A DNA stretch of 64,000 nt from Sphingopyxis sp. H073 (GCF_001468395.1 NZ_LNSG01000002.1:186001-250000), one strand, 5' to 3'; positions 15,550-23,956 are shown, numbered from the stretch's first letter. The notes: a model not told the origin generated them from the letters alone. Numbers and translations are program-made.

Positions 15550-17010
15550 TTACCCCGCCAGCGCCTTTTGCCGCCGCCGCTGCACCGACGAGCCATAGCC
15601 CATCGCCTCGCGATATTTGACTACGGTGCGCCGCGCGATGTCGTGACCCTCGGCCGAGAGCTTCTGTGCGATCGTCTCGTCGGAGAGGATCGCCTTGGGG
15701 TCTTCGGCCTCGATCATCGCCTTGATCCGGCTCTTCACCGCCTCGGCCGACACCGCGCCATCGCCCTCGGTCGCCGAAATGCCCGACGAGAAGAAATATT
15801 TGAGTTCGAACAGCCCGCGGGCGCAGCTCAGATATTTGTTGCTCGTCACACGGCTGACGGTCGATTCGTGCATGCCGATCTCCTCGGCGACCTGCCGCAA
15901 GGTCAGCGGCCGCATATGCGCGACACCGTGCAGGAAAAACCCCTCCTGCTGCTTCACGATCGCGCTCGCGACCTTGACGATCGTGCGCTGGCGCTGGTCG
16001 AGCGCGCGGACGAGCCAGTTGGCGCCGGCGAGTTGCTCGGACAGCCACGCCTTGCTCTTCGCCGCCGCGCCCTGCGCGAGTTCGGCATAATAGCGGCGGT
16101 TGACGAGGAGCCGCGGCAGGGTGCCGCTGTTGACCTCGACCGCCCAGCCCTTGGCCGTCTGGCGCACATACAGGTCGGGCACCACCGCCTGTGCGCCCTC
16201 GCCGCCATATTTGAGGCCGGGCTTGGGATCATAGCCGCGCAGCTCGCGAATCATGTCGGAGAGATCCTCGTCATCGACCCCGCAGATGCGTTTCAATTGC
16301 GGGAAGGCGCCCTTCGCGACGAGATCGAGGTGCGCGATCATGGTGGCCATCGCGGGGTCGTAGCGGTCGGCCTCGCGCGCCTGGATCGCGATGCATTCGG
16401 CGAGATCGCGCGCGCCGACGCCGGAGGGATCGAATAGCTGGATGCCCGCCAGCACCGATTCGAGCAAGGCGAGCGGCACGCCAAGTTGCGCGGCAAGCTC
16501 GGCGAGGTCGGCGCGCAGGTAGCCCGCCTCGTCGATCAGCGCGACGAGCTGGCCCGCGACGATCGCCTCGATCCCGTCGAACCGCTCGCCGACCTGCGCC
16601 ATCAGATGGTCGTGGAGCGTTCCGTCATGCTCGGCAAAGCTGTCGAAGTCGATGTCCTCGCTCGCGCCCGACAGACCGACCGAATCGCTCGCGCTGTCGT
16701 GATGAAAGCGTTCTTCGCCGAAATCGACGTCGAGGTCGTCGGCGGTGCCTGCGTCAGAGGAAAGCGCCTGGTCGGTATCGGTCTCGCCCGACACCGCGGC
16801 GACGGGGGCTTCATCGCCGCCCTCATCGGATCCGCCATCATCGCGGTCGGCGGGCGAGGCGTCGAGGAGCGGATTGCCCTCGAGCACCTCGGCCAGATAG
16901 GCCTCGAGTTCGAGGTTCGACAGCGCAAGCAGTTTGATCGCCTGCTGTAGCTGCGGCGTCATCACCAGCGATTGCGACTGGCGTAAATCGAGGCGCGGAC
17001 CCAACGCCAT
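15550..17010 (-). CDS. rpoN: RNA polymerase sigma-54 factor
   Basis: A 486-residue sigma-54. Region I is intact: PRLDLRQSQSLVMTPQLQQA and IKLLALSNLELEAYL, the Gln/Leu-rich part that contacts the enhancer-binding activator. It is followed by an acidic region II (about residues 55-110), the core-binding domain, the HTH segment EEIGMHESTVSRVTSNKYL and the RpoN box ARRTVVKYREAMGYGSS near the C-terminus. In many alphaproteobacteria lptB immediately precedes rpoN, as here, although a palindromic repeat separates them. No hpf or ptsN follows; rpmJ is upstream in the coordinates shown. Confidence 0.97.
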   Translation of the reverse strand: MALGPRLDLRQSQSLVMTPQLQQAIKLLALSNLELEAYLAEVLEGNPLLDASPADRDDGGSDEGGDEAPVAAVSGETDTDQALSSDAGTADDLDVDFGEERFHHDSASDSVGLSGASEDIDFDSFAEHDGTLHDHLMAQVGERFDGIEAIVAGQLVALIDEAGYLRADLAELAAQLGVPLALLESVLAGIQLFDPSGVGARDLAECIAIQAREADRYDPAMATMIAHLDLVAKGAFPQLKRICGVDDEDLSDMIRELRGYDPKPGLKYGGEGAQAVVPDLYVRQTAKGWAVEVNSGTLPRLLVNRRYYAELAQGAAAKSKAWLSEQLAGANWLVRALDQRQRTIVKVASAIVKQQEGFFLHGVAHMRPLTLRQVAEEIGMHESTVSRVTSNKYLSCARGLFELKYFFSSGISATEGDGAVSAEAVKSRIKAMIEAEDPKAILSDETIAQKLSAEGHDIARRTVVKYREAMGYGSSVQRRRQKALAG

Positions 17011-17036
17011 CGGCGTTTAGTTCACTATCTTGCGCG

Positions 17037-17114
17037 CTCCCGCGAAGGCGGGAGCCCATCTCCGGTCGGCGCCATCTTGAAACCACCGGAGATGGGTCCC
17101 CGCCTTCGCGGGGA
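17037..17114. repeat. inverted repeat between lptB and rpoN
   Basis: Arms at 17037-17065 and 17086-17114 are near-perfect inverted copies, containing CGCGAAGGCGGGAGCCCATC and its partner. Each arm also holds its own small hairpin (CCCGC-GAAG-GCGGG), giving a folded-back structure about 78 bases long. Confidence 0.75.
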
Positions 17115-17150
17115 CACACGGATTTTTTTCTTGGTGTAAGACACCAAAGG

Positions 17151-17963
17151 TCAAAGCGAGAAGCCCTCGCCGAGGTAGAGGCGGCGCACCTCGGGGTCGG
17201 CGACGAGTTCGGCCGGCGAACCGGCAAGCAGCACCTTGCCGTCGTAGATGATCGCGGCGCGGTCGACGAGGTCGAGCGTCTCGCGCACATTATGGTCGGT
17301 GATCAGGACGCCGATGCCGCGCGTCTTGAGGTCCGCGACGAGATCGCGAATGTCGCTGATCGACAAGGGATCGATGCCCGCGAAGGGTTCGTCGAGCAGG
17401 ATGATCGAAGGGTTTGCGGCGAGCGCGCGGGCGATTTCGGCGCGGCGCCGTTCGCCGCCCGAGAGCGCCATCGCGGACGAATCGCGCAGCCGCGCCAAAC
17501 CGAATTCGTCGAGCAGCTCCTCGAGCCGCCGTTCGCGCGACACCTTGTCGGGTTCGGCAAGTTCGAGCACCGCGCCGATATTCTGTTCGACGGTCATGCC
17601 GCGAAAGATCGAGGTTTCCTGCGGCAGATAACCGAGGCCAAGGATCGCGCGGCGGTACATCGGCAGCGCGGTGATATCCGACCCGTCGAGCATGATACGC
17701 CCGGCGTCGGGCTTCACCAGCCCCATGATCGAATAGAAGCAGGTCGTCTTGCCCGCGCCGTTCGGGCCGAGCAGGCCGACGACCTCGCCCTTCGCGACCG
17801 ACAGCGAGACATCCGACAGGACGACGCGCTTGTCGTAGCTTTTGGCGATCGAGATGACGGCGAGTCCATTGCCCGCGGCCGCATCGTCCCGGACATGCGC
17901 CCTGTGCTCGGCGACGCCATGATCGTCGCTGGTCATCGTGCCTGTCGTGGATTCGTCGGTCAT
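17151..17963 (-). CDS. lptB: LPS export ABC transporter ATP-binding protein
   Basis: A 270-residue ABC ATPase that drives lipopolysaccharide extraction by LptFG. Walker A is GPNGAGKTT, the Q-loop region is GLGYLPQETSIFRG, the signature is LSGGERRRAEIARAL, Walker B is IILLDEPFAGIDP, and the H-loop is ITDHNVRETL. These match LptB rather than amino-acid transporters. About 30 residues precede the usual LptB N-terminus, so a later start inside the first 30 codons is possible. lptA and lptC are not adjacent. The MipZ gene lies upstream on the same strand and rpoN downstream. Confidence 0.94.
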   Translation of the reverse strand: MTDESTTGTMTSDDHGVAEHRAHVRDDAAAGNGLAVISIAKSYDKRVVLSDVSLSVAKGEVVGLLGPNGAGKTTCFYSIMGLVKPDAGRIMLDGSDITALPMYRRAILGLGYLPQETSIFRGMTVEQNIGAVLELAEPDKVSRERRLEELLDEFGLARLRDSSAMALSGGERRRAEIARALAANPSIILLDEPFAGIDPLSISDIRDLVADLKTRGIGVLITDHNVRETLDLVDRAAIIYDGKVLLAGSPAELVADPEVRRLYLGEGFSL

Positions 17964-18064
17964 ACGCAGCTTGGATCCGTTCTAGCCCCCGTGCGGCGTT
18001 ACCCCAGCGACGCGCCCGCGGTCAATCTGGCAAGATTATTGCAGGGCCGGAAGAACGGGATGAA

Positions 18065-18874
18065 TCAGGCGGCGGCGAACAGGTCGCCGTCGGGGTGCAT
18101 CCGCTCGCGCGCGGGCAGGTTGAGCCCTGCCATCGCCTCGCGCAATTCCTGCCGCGCGACGACGTGGCCGATCCCCATGCCGCCGAGATGCGCCTTGTCG
18201 AGCAGCGTGAGGCCGGCAGGGAAAAGCTCGCGATAGATCACGCGCTCGCCGAGCCCCGGGATGACGCGGAAACCGACGCGGCGCGCGAGCTGGGTCAGCG
18301 CCTCGCCGACGCGGCGCATGTTGTGCGCGTCGACGTGCTGGAGGCGGTTGCGGAGGATGATCCAGTCGATCGTCCGCCCGTCGGTCTTCGCGCGCGCCTT
18401 GCGGGCGTCCCAGATGAGCTCCGAATAAAAGCTCGGCCGCGTGACCTGGAACGTCTCGGGATCGACCTGCCCGATCAGGTCGAAGTCGATGAAGCTGTCG
18501 TTGATCGGTGTAACGAGCGTGTCGGCGCTCGTTGCGAGGTGGCGCGCGAACACATCGTCGCGGCCGGGGGTATCGGCGACGAAATAGTCGACGTCTTCGG
18601 TCAGCCGCTCGACCTGCGCGTCGAGTTCCTCGATCGTCGTCCCCTCAAACACCTCGAACTGCGGCGTCGGCAGCGCGATATCGCGGCGCTTCGCCGTATT
18701 TTCGCGATTCTCCAGATAGCGGTGGAAGGTACGCTGGCGCGGGTCGAGGTCGATCCCGGCAACGCGCCAGCCCTGACTCGCCAATGCGACCGCGAAATGC
18801 ACCGCGCAGGTCGATTTGCCGGTCCCGCCCTTCTCGTTGGCGAAGATGATGCGGTGCGGGGCGGGCTTCGTCAT
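18065..18874 (-). CDS. mipZ: division-plane positioning ATPase MipZ
   Basis: A 269-residue ParA/MinD-type ATPase. It has the deviant Walker A NEKGGTGKST with the signature lysine, the DLDPRQRTF segment and ADTPGRDDVFARHLATSADT. It then has WDARKARAKTDGRTIDWIILRNRL, typical of MipZ, which forms a gradient from ParB-bound poles and blocks FtsZ assembly away from midcell in alphaproteobacteria. It has no ParB partner nearby. It is divergent from panC with about 80 bases between the starts. Confidence 0.93.
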   Translation of the reverse strand: MTKPAPHRIIFANEKGGTGKSTCAVHFAVALASQGWRVAGIDLDPRQRTFHRYLENRENTAKRRDIALPTPQFEVFEGTTIEELDAQVERLTEDVDYFVADTPGRDDVFARHLATSADTLVTPINDSFIDFDLIGQVDPETFQVTRPSFYSELIWDARKARAKTDGRTIDWIILRNRLQHVDAHNMRRVGEALTQLARRVGFRVIPGLGERVIYRELFPAGLTLLDKAHLGGMGIGHVVARQELREAMAGLNLPARERMHPDGDLFAAA

Positions 18875-18957
18875 GGCCGTTGCGATTTTCCTGTTGGCGG
18901 CGCATGGCAGCCGCTTGGGGTGGCAGTTGGGCCGCCAATATCGGAGGGCGGGCGGCC

Positions 18958-19797
18958 GTGCAAATCATCCGTGACATTGCGACGCTCCACCGCGCGGTCG
19001 ACGCGCTGAAGCAAGGACGCAAAAGCGTCGCGCTGGTGCCCACCATGGGCGCCCTGCACGAGGGCCATCTTTCGCTCGTTCGCATGGCAAGGCGCGTCGC
19101 CGACCATGTCGTCGTGTCGATCTTCGTCAACCCGACGCAGTTCGGCCCGAACGAGGATTACGCCGCCTATCCGCGCGACGAGGCAAAGGATGCCGCGCTG
19201 CTGGTCGAGGAGGGCGTCGCGCTGCTCTGGGCGCCCGATGTCGGGGTCATGTACCCTGCCGGTCATTCGACGCATATCGAGGTCGCCGAGCTCGGCGCCG
19301 ACTATTGCGGCGCGGTGCGCCCTGGCCATTTCGACGGGGTTGCGACCGTCGTCGCCAAATTGTTCAACCAGGTCCGTCCCGACATCGCGATCTTCGGCGA
19401 AAAGGACTGGCAGCAGCTCGCGATCATCCGCCGGATGGCGCGCGACCTCGATTTCGCGCTCGATATCTTGGGCGCACCGATCGCGCGCGCCAAGGACGGG
19501 CTCGCGCTGTCGTCGCGCAACGCCTATCTGACCGCAGCCGAGCGCAAGGCGGCCGCCGCCTTTCCGAACGCGCTGAAGGCTGCCGCGAAGGCGATCGCGG
19601 GCGGCGCCGACGTCGCCGGGACGCTGGCGAAGGCCGAGGCGGAGATCGTCAAAGGCGGCTTCGACAGCGTCGATTATGTCGCGCTCGCCAGCGCCGACAG
19701 CCTCGAAAGATTGACCGAGTTCAGCGAGCCCGCCCGCCTGCTTGCGGCAGCACGGATCGGGAAAACGCGCCTGATCGACAATCTTGCCGTCGGCTGA
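18958..19797 (+). CDS. panC: pantoate--beta-alanine ligase
   Basis: A 279-residue enzyme that makes pantothenate from pantoate, beta-alanine and ATP. Signature segments are PTMGALHEGHLSLV with the HIGH-like motif, FVNPTQFGPNEDYAAYPRD, FGEKDWQQLAIIRRM and ALSSRNAYL. The start is taken as GTG at 18958 because it gives the normal N-terminus VQIIRDIATLH and has GGAGGG just upstream; 26 in-frame codons before it are unlike the family. The gene is divergent from mipZ and has no panB beside it. Confidence 0.95.
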   Translation: MQIIRDIATLHRAVDALKQGRKSVALVPTMGALHEGHLSLVRMARRVADHVVVSIFVNPTQFGPNEDYAAYPRDEAKDAALLVEEGVALLWAPDVGVMYPAGHSTHIEVAELGADYCGAVRPGHFDGVATVVAKLFNQVRPDIAIFGEKDWQQLAIIRRMARDLDFALDILGAPIARAKDGLALSSRNAYLTAAERKAAAAFPNALKAAAKAIAGGADVAGTLAKAEAEIVKGGFDSVDYVALASADSLERLTEFSEPARLLAAARIGKTRLIDNLAVG

Positions 19798-19861
19798 TCG
19801 CGTCAAAAATCCCCGCATTTCTGCCGGTTGTCGCGGCTATCCACAAAAACTGCCATGGTCG

Positions 19862-19876
19862 TTAACGCTTTGTTGA
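19862..19876 (+). promoter_or_regulatory. CtrA-like binding site
   Basis: TTAA-N7-TTGA matches the CtrA consensus TTAA-N7-TTAA at seven of eight fixed positions, about 60 bases before the ATG of the Sel1-repeat gene. CtrA is the cell-cycle and motility regulator of alphaproteobacteria. A single near-match in a short intergenic stretch is weak evidence. Confidence 0.3.
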
Positions 19877-19936
19877 CCATAAGCCGCAAACTTGGGCCCC
19901 GAGGTCTCCGTGGGGTGGAGACGACAGGGGGTTATC

Positions 19937-20251
19937 ATGGCGAACAGTCTGAAGTCTGCCCAATATCTGATCGAAAGCCGGCTGCTCGATGCGGCGCGCG
20001 GCGACGCCAATGCCTATTTCGACCTCGGGATCGCCTTCTCGACCGGCAGCGGCGGGGTCGATGTCGACCTGATCCAGGCGCATAAATGGTTCAACCTTGC
20101 CGCGCTTGGCGGCAGCCGCGAAGGCCAGCAGTGCCGCGCCGACGTGTCGAGCGAAATGAGCCGCGACGAAATCGCCGAGGCGCAGCGCCAGGCGCGCGCC
20201 TGGCTCGACGAAACGGCCCGCCGTCCCGCTGCCCGCCGCTTCGCGGCGTAA
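19937..20251 (+). CDS. Sel1-like repeat protein
   Basis: A 104-residue protein carrying one clear Sel1-type helical repeat, DANAYFDLGIAFSTGSGGVD followed by DLIQAHKWFNLAALGGS. Sel1 repeats mediate protein-protein contacts. No signal peptide or membrane segment is seen. The ATG at 19937 has AGGGGG as ribosome-binding site. A perfect inverted repeat lies 20 bases after the stop. The cellular role cannot be assigned; the CtrA-like site upstream hints at cell-cycle or motility control. Confidence 0.85.
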   Translation: MANSLKSAQYLIESRLLDAARGDANAYFDLGIAFSTGSGGVDVDLIQAHKWFNLAALGGSREGQQCRADVSSEMSRDEIAEAQRQARAWLDETARRPAARRFAA

Positions 20252-20270
20252 TTTTCTGCTCACGCGGATG

Positions 20271-20352
20271 CGGCACCAGCCCGCTCCCCCACCCGGCCTT
20301 CCAATAGCATATCCTGAAATGGGAGGCCGGGTGGGGGAGCGGGCTGGTGCCG
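20271..20352. repeat. perfect 29-bp inverted repeat
   Basis: Arms at 20271-20299 and 20324-20352 are exact reverse complements, starting CGGCACCAGCCCGCTCCCCC, with a 24-base loop. It lies between the convergent Sel1 and DUF482 genes and would form a very stable hairpin in either transcript. No T-run follows. Confidence 0.85.
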
Positions 20353-20363
20353 TTCTGATAAAG

Positions 20364-21512
20364 TCAGGTCGAGCGCTTGAACGGCGTGTGCCCTTCGAGC
20401 CATTCCATTTCGGCTTCCTCGGCGCGGCGTTCCTGTTCGAGGTAATCCGCGACCGCACGGCGAAAGCCGGGATCGGCAATGAAATGCGCCGACCAGGTCG
20501 CGACGGGGCCGTAGCCACGCGCGAGCTTGTGCCCGCCCTGCGCGCCCGCCTCGACCCGCGCGAGTCCGCGGGCGATCGCGATATCGATCGCGCGATAATA
20601 GCATAATTCGAAATGCAGATAGGGGATGTCGCGGACACAGCCCCAGTAACGGCCGTAAAGCGTATCGGCGCCGACGAAATGCATGGCTCCCGCGACCGGC
20701 GCGTCGCCGTCATAGGCGATCGACAGGATAATCCGGTTGGCCATCCGCGCGCCGAGCAGGTCGAACGCCGCGCGCGTGAGGTACGGGTGGCCCCATTTGC
20801 GGGCGCCAGTATCCTGGTAAAAGGCCCACATCGCCTCCCAATGCTCGGGGCGGATCGCATCGCCCGTCAAATCCTCGATACGCAGACCGTGCGACGCCCG
20901 CGCGCGTTCCTTGCGGAGCTGTTTACGCTTCTGCGAGGTCAGCGTGGCGAGAAAGTCGTCGAAGCTGCCATAGCCCGCATTGGCAAAATGAAACTGGATA
21001 TCGCGCCGGACCAGCCAGCCCGCTTGCTCGAAGATCGGCATCTGTTCGGGCGCGACGAAGGTCGCATGCGCCGACGACAGTCCGTTCTGGCGCACGACCG
21101 CCTCGGCGCCGCGGATCAGCAGCAGCGCGGTTTCGTGGTCCTGTGCCAGCAGACGCGGGCCGGGAACGGGGGTGAAGGGCGCGGCAATCTGCAATTTCGG
21201 ATAATAATCGCCGCCCGCGCGCGCCCACGCGTCGGCCCAGGCATGGTCGAAGACATATTCGCCCTGACTGTGCGACTTGAGATAGGCGGGCGCGGCGCCA
21301 ACCAGTGTGCGCGCCGCATCCTCGACAAGAATCGGCGCGGCCTGCCAGCCGGTGCCGGGTCCGACGCTGCCCGATTCTTCGAGCAGCGCCAGGAAAGCAT
21401 GGCTGACAAACGGATTGCCCCCGCCCGCCAGCGCATCCCAAGCCGCCGCGTCGACTGCGGCGACGCCGGTGCCGAGCGAGATGGTCCGGGCTGGCGGGTC
21501 GGCTTCGGCCAC
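20364..21512 (-). CDS. GNAT-fold acyltransferase, DUF482 family
   Basis: A 382-residue protein of the DUF482/COG3146 family, a FemAB-like double-GNAT fold annotated as a peptidoglycan- or N-acyltransferase. Recognisable segments are NPFVSHAFLALLEESGSVGP, YVFDHAWADAWARAGGDYYP, the QKRKQLRKERA helix and GRYWGCVRDIPYLHFELCYY. It ends near KLARGYGPVATWSAHFI. No signal peptide is present. It follows the RidA gene by seven bases on the same strand, so the two are co-transcribed. The acyl donor and acceptor are unknown. Confidence 0.88.
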   Translation of the reverse strand: MAEADPPARTISLGTGVAAVDAAAWDALAGGGNPFVSHAFLALLEESGSVGPGTGWQAAPILVEDAARTLVGAAPAYLKSHSQGEYVFDHAWADAWARAGGDYYPKLQIAAPFTPVPGPRLLAQDHETALLLIRGAEAVVRQNGLSSAHATFVAPEQMPIFEQAGWLVRRDIQFHFANAGYGSFDDFLATLTSQKRKQLRKERARASHGLRIEDLTGDAIRPEHWEAMWAFYQDTGARKWGHPYLTRAAFDLLGARMANRIILSIAYDGDAPVAGAMHFVGADTLYGRYWGCVRDIPYLHFELCYYRAIDIAIARGLARVEAGAQGGHKLARGYGPVATWSAHFIADPGFRRAVADYLEQERRAEEAEMEWLEGHTPFKRST

Positions 21513-21519
21513 CGGAGCC

Positions 21520-21987
21520 TTATGCCGGTTTCACAGCGACGATCGCGTCGACCTCGACCGCCGCGCCGAGCGGCAGCACCGCGACACCGACCGCGCTGCG
21601 CGCATGGCGGCCGGCCTCGCCGAACACCGACTCCATCAGTTCCGAAGCACCGTTCGCAACCTTGGGCTGTGCGGTAAAGCCGGGATCGCTGTTCACGAAC
21701 ACGCCCAGCTTGACGATCTTTTCGACGCGCGACCAGTCGCCGCCGACGGCGTTGCCGATCTGCGCCACCAGCATCAGTGCGCAGCGGCGCGCGGCGTCAT
21801 AACCCGTCGCCTCGTCCATGTCGGCGCCGAGGCGGCCGGTCACGACCTGCCCGTCGCGGAACGGAAGCTGGCCCGAGATATGGAGCAGCCCGCCTCGCTC
21901 GACGACGGGGACATAGGCGGCGACCGGCGCGGCCGGCTTCGGCAGTTCGAGGCCGAGTTCGGCGAGCTTGGCGATAACGTCGGACAT
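21520..21987 (-). CDS. RidA family protein (YjgF/YER057c/UK114)
   Basis: A 155-residue Rid-family protein. Members hydrolyse reactive enamine/imine intermediates made by PLP enzymes, or act in related pathways. Segments of the family are LLHISGQLPFRDGQVVTGRLG, RCALMLVAQIGNAVGGDWS and ARSAVGVAVLPLGAAVEVDA with the conserved Arg in HARSAVG. It is longer than RidA proper (about 128 residues) and so belongs to a sister subgroup. The ATG at 21987 has AAGGAA upstream. It lies between a HAD gene and a DUF482 gene on the same strand. Confidence 0.92.
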   Translation of the reverse strand: MSDVIAKLAELGLELPKPAAPVAAYVPVVERGGLLHISGQLPFRDGQVVTGRLGADMDEATGYDAARRCALMLVAQIGNAVGGDWSRVEKIVKLGVFVNSDPGFTAQPKVANGASELMESVFGEAGRHARSAVGVAVLPLGAAVEVDAIVAVKPA

Positions 21988-21997
21988 GTCGGTTCCT

Positions 21998-22639
21998 TTA
22001 TACCAGTTCGGGATCGGGCGCCGGGATATTCTCGGCAAGCCGCGCCAATATCCACTCCAGCGCCGCCGTCCAGCCATCAATCCTTGCATGCGCGTGGCGG
22101 GCGGGGGGAACCTTGTCCGCAATCGCGGGCTCGCCGACCATATGCAGCCGCCAGACCTGCGGCGCCTCGACCGCGACCGACTTGTGATGATTGGCGAGGT
22201 CGTCGATGAAGATCGCAACGCCCGGCTCGCGCTCGTCGATCAGGCGCCGCACCGGCTCGCCCTTGCCGCCGCGGCTGCCGATCACCGGCGCGGCGAGGCC
22301 CAGCGCCGCGAGCTGGTCGGCGCGCGTCTGCTGATGGTCGGGGCCGACATTGGTCAGGACGACGATGTCGGCGTGCTCGGCGATCGCCGCCATCGCCTCG
22401 AGCGCCCCGGGGATCGGCGTCTGGCGCCCCATTTCGGTGCGAAAAAAGCCGTCGAGCAGCGGCCAGACCTCGGCCGCCTCCAGGGGCGTCCCGCACTCCT
22501 TGCGCTTCAGCGCGTTGGCGAAGCTCGTGTCCTCCATGCGAAAGATCACGCCATGCTCTTCGTCGACCCACTGCGCGAAGGGGACGACCATGTGCATGAG
22601 CACCTCGTCGCAATCGGTAATGACGAGCGGGCGGGTCAT
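21998..22639 (-). CDS. HAD family hydrolase
   Basis: A 213-residue HAD-superfamily protein with motif I ITDCDEVLMHMV (D-x-D nucleophile pair), motif II VVLTNVGPDH and motif IV AIFIDDLANHHKSV. Conserved-looking blocks such as PFAQWVDEEHGVIFRMEDT suggest a sphingomonad-specific subgroup; I do not recognise a substrate. It overlaps the DUF3572 gene by four bases and precedes the RidA gene by ten bases, so all four minus-strand genes here probably form one operon. Confidence 0.87.
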   Translation of the reverse strand: MTRPLVITDCDEVLMHMVVPFAQWVDEEHGVIFRMEDTSFANALKRKECGTPLEAAEVWPLLDGFFRTEMGRQTPIPGALEAMAAIAEHADIVVLTNVGPDHQQTRADQLAALGLAAPVIGSRGGKGEPVRRLIDEREPGVAIFIDDLANHHKSVAVEAPQVWRLHMVGEPAIADKVPPARHAHARIDGWTAALEWILARLAENIPAPDPELV

Positions 22640-22908
22640 GCGTCCATCCTCTGGTTTCCATCGAGCCGCTCAGCGGCGGCCGCAAGCGCTTCGGGTTTGA
22701 CGTCAAGCGCCGCGGCGCAGGCGATCAGATCGGCCTCATAGGCGATGAGGAAGGACAGGATCGCAGCAAGCGTCGCGCGGTCTCCGAGCGAGGCGCGCAG
22801 GCCGTCGGGATCGAGCCCGGTCATCGCGAGCAGCCGTTCGGCGCGCGGCTCGTCACTCACTATCCAGCCAAGCGCCTGGAGCGCGAGCGCCGCGTCGTCT
22901 TCGAACAA
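22636..22908 (-). CDS. DUF3572 family protein
   Basis: A small helical protein of about 90 residues: ALALQALGWIVSDEPRAERL, LAMTGLDPDGLRASLGD and LSFLIAYEADLIACAAALD match the DUF3572 family of alphaproteobacteria. There is no ATG. I chose the TTG at 22908, which has AAGGGAAA nine bases upstream and gives MFEDDAALALQ; GTG at 22926 and TTG at 22935 are alternatives. The gene is divergent from the divK-like regulator, an arrangement often seen in this class. Function unknown. Confidence 0.8.
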   Translation of the reverse strand: MFEDDAALALQALGWIVSDEPRAERLLAMTGLDPDGLRASLGDRATLAAILSFLIAYEADLIACAAALDVKPEALAAAAERLDGNQRMDA

Positions 22909-22997
22909 GCCAAATTTCCCTTCCACGCGAGGCAATTGAGTCGCGCGGCCGATTCGCCTAAACCGGCTGCGGGTACAAGGTGGGGAACGGAAGAGAC

Positions 22998-23360
22998 ATG
23001 GGCAAGACCATCCTGGTCGTCGAGGATAATGAGCTGAACCTCCGCCTGTTCTGCGACCTGCTCAACGCCCATGGCTACAGCGCGCATCCGGTGCGCGACG
23101 GGCGCGATGCGCTGGAAAGGGCGCGCGAGGTATCGCCCGACCTCATCATCATGGACATCCAGTTGCCGCATGTCTCGGGGCTCGAGCTGATCGAACAGAT
23201 GAAGGCCGACCTGACCTTGCGCGCGGTGCCGATCATGGCGGTCACCGCCTATGCGGGGAAGGGCGACGAGGAGCAGATCAAGGCCGCGGGCGCCGAGGCC
23301 TACGTGTCCAAGCCGATTTCGGTGATCAAGTTCATCGAAAGCGTGGGGGCGTTTGCCTGA
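22998..23360 (+). CDS. divK: single-domain response regulator, DivK type
   Basis: A 120-residue receiver domain with no output domain. The acidic pair is in VVEDNE, the phosphoacceptor Asp in LIIMDIQLPHVSGLELIEQM, the conserved Thr in AVTAYAG and the Lys in AYVSKPISV. The segment ELNLRLFCDLLNAHGY is typical of DivK, which relays polarity signals to the kinases controlling CtrA. The ATG at 22998 has GGAAGAG upstream. A DUF3572 neighbour and a nearby rpmG are the usual setting; pleD, often next to divK, is not present. Confidence 0.88.
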   Translation: MGKTILVVEDNELNLRLFCDLLNAHGYSAHPVRDGRDALERAREVSPDLIIMDIQLPHVSGLELIEQMKADLTLRAVPIMAVTAYAGKGDEEQIKAAGAEAYVSKPISVIKFIESVGAFA

Positions 23361-23386
23361 GCGACCGGTTTCGACCGAAACAAGCC

Positions 23387-23474
23387 GTCGCCCCCGCGCA
23401 GGCGGGGGCCGCTGTCGGTTTACGCGGCCGCGCAGGAATAGGCGGCTAGCGGCCCCCGCCTGCGCGGGGGCGAC
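23387..23474. repeat. perfect 27-bp inverted repeat
   Basis: Arms at 23387-23413 and 23448-23474 are exact reverse complements, starting GTCGCCCCCGCGCAGGCGGG, separated by 34 bases. It sits between divK and rpmG, which are convergent. A shorter hairpin of similar composition (CCCCGCCGAAGCGGGG) lies at about 23566-23581. Confidence 0.85.
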
Positions 23475-23525
23475 GTTGTTGATACGACCGCTTCCCACCC
23501 CAAAGCTGACGTTTCCCGCATGCAC

Positions 23526-23550
23526 GAAAAAGGGCGGCACGGGCCGCCCT
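23526..23550 (-). terminator. intrinsic terminator of rpmG
   Basis: Read on the minus strand, AGGGCGGC and GCCGCCCT form an 8-bp stem with a CCGT loop followed by TTTT. It lies about 80 bases downstream of the rpmG stop. Confidence 0.75.
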
Positions 23551-23627
23551 TCTGTATCACCTCGATCCCCGCCGAAGCGGGGATGACGCATTTCCACCCG
23601 CGCGCTTTCAGCGCATGGGGAAATGCA

Positions 23628-23795
23628 TCACTTGATCTTGGCTTCCTTGAATTCGACGTGCTTGCGCGCACGCGGGTCGTATTTGCGCACCGACATCTTT
23701 TCGGTCATCGTGCGCGGATTCTTCTTGGTGACATAGAAAAAGCCCGTGTCGGCGGTGCTCACCAGCTTGATCTTGACGGTCGTCGGCTTGGCCAT
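23628..23795 (-). CDS. rpmG: 50S ribosomal protein L33
   Basis: A 55-residue ribosomal protein starting [20 protein letters not shown] and ending in VEFKEAKIK. This is the zinc-independent form without Cys pairs. The ATG at 23795 has a GAGGAACAGGG ribosome-binding site. It is a monocistronic gene with its own terminator; linkage to divK is common in alphaproteobacteria. Confidence 0.96.
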   Translation of the reverse strand: MAKPTTVKIKLVSTADTGFFYVTKKNPRTMTEKMSVRKYDPRARKHVEFKEAKIK

Positions 23796-23956
23796 GGCCC
23801 TGTTCCTCGAAAACTTGGCACATTCCCCGGAACGTCCGGCAAATGTGGCGGGACTGGGGGCCCCGGCGGTTGCGGTGAAAAACAAAGAGGGCCGCGCGTC
23901 GGGCGCCGCCCCCATTTATCCGCGGGCCATTGGCGGGATTCGGGCTCCATGTCAAG

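Noticed and set aside
23387..23600. Possible CRISPR array, because similar GC-rich units recur
   Set aside because: There are only inverted pairs, not regularly spaced direct repeats with unique spacers, and no cas gene.
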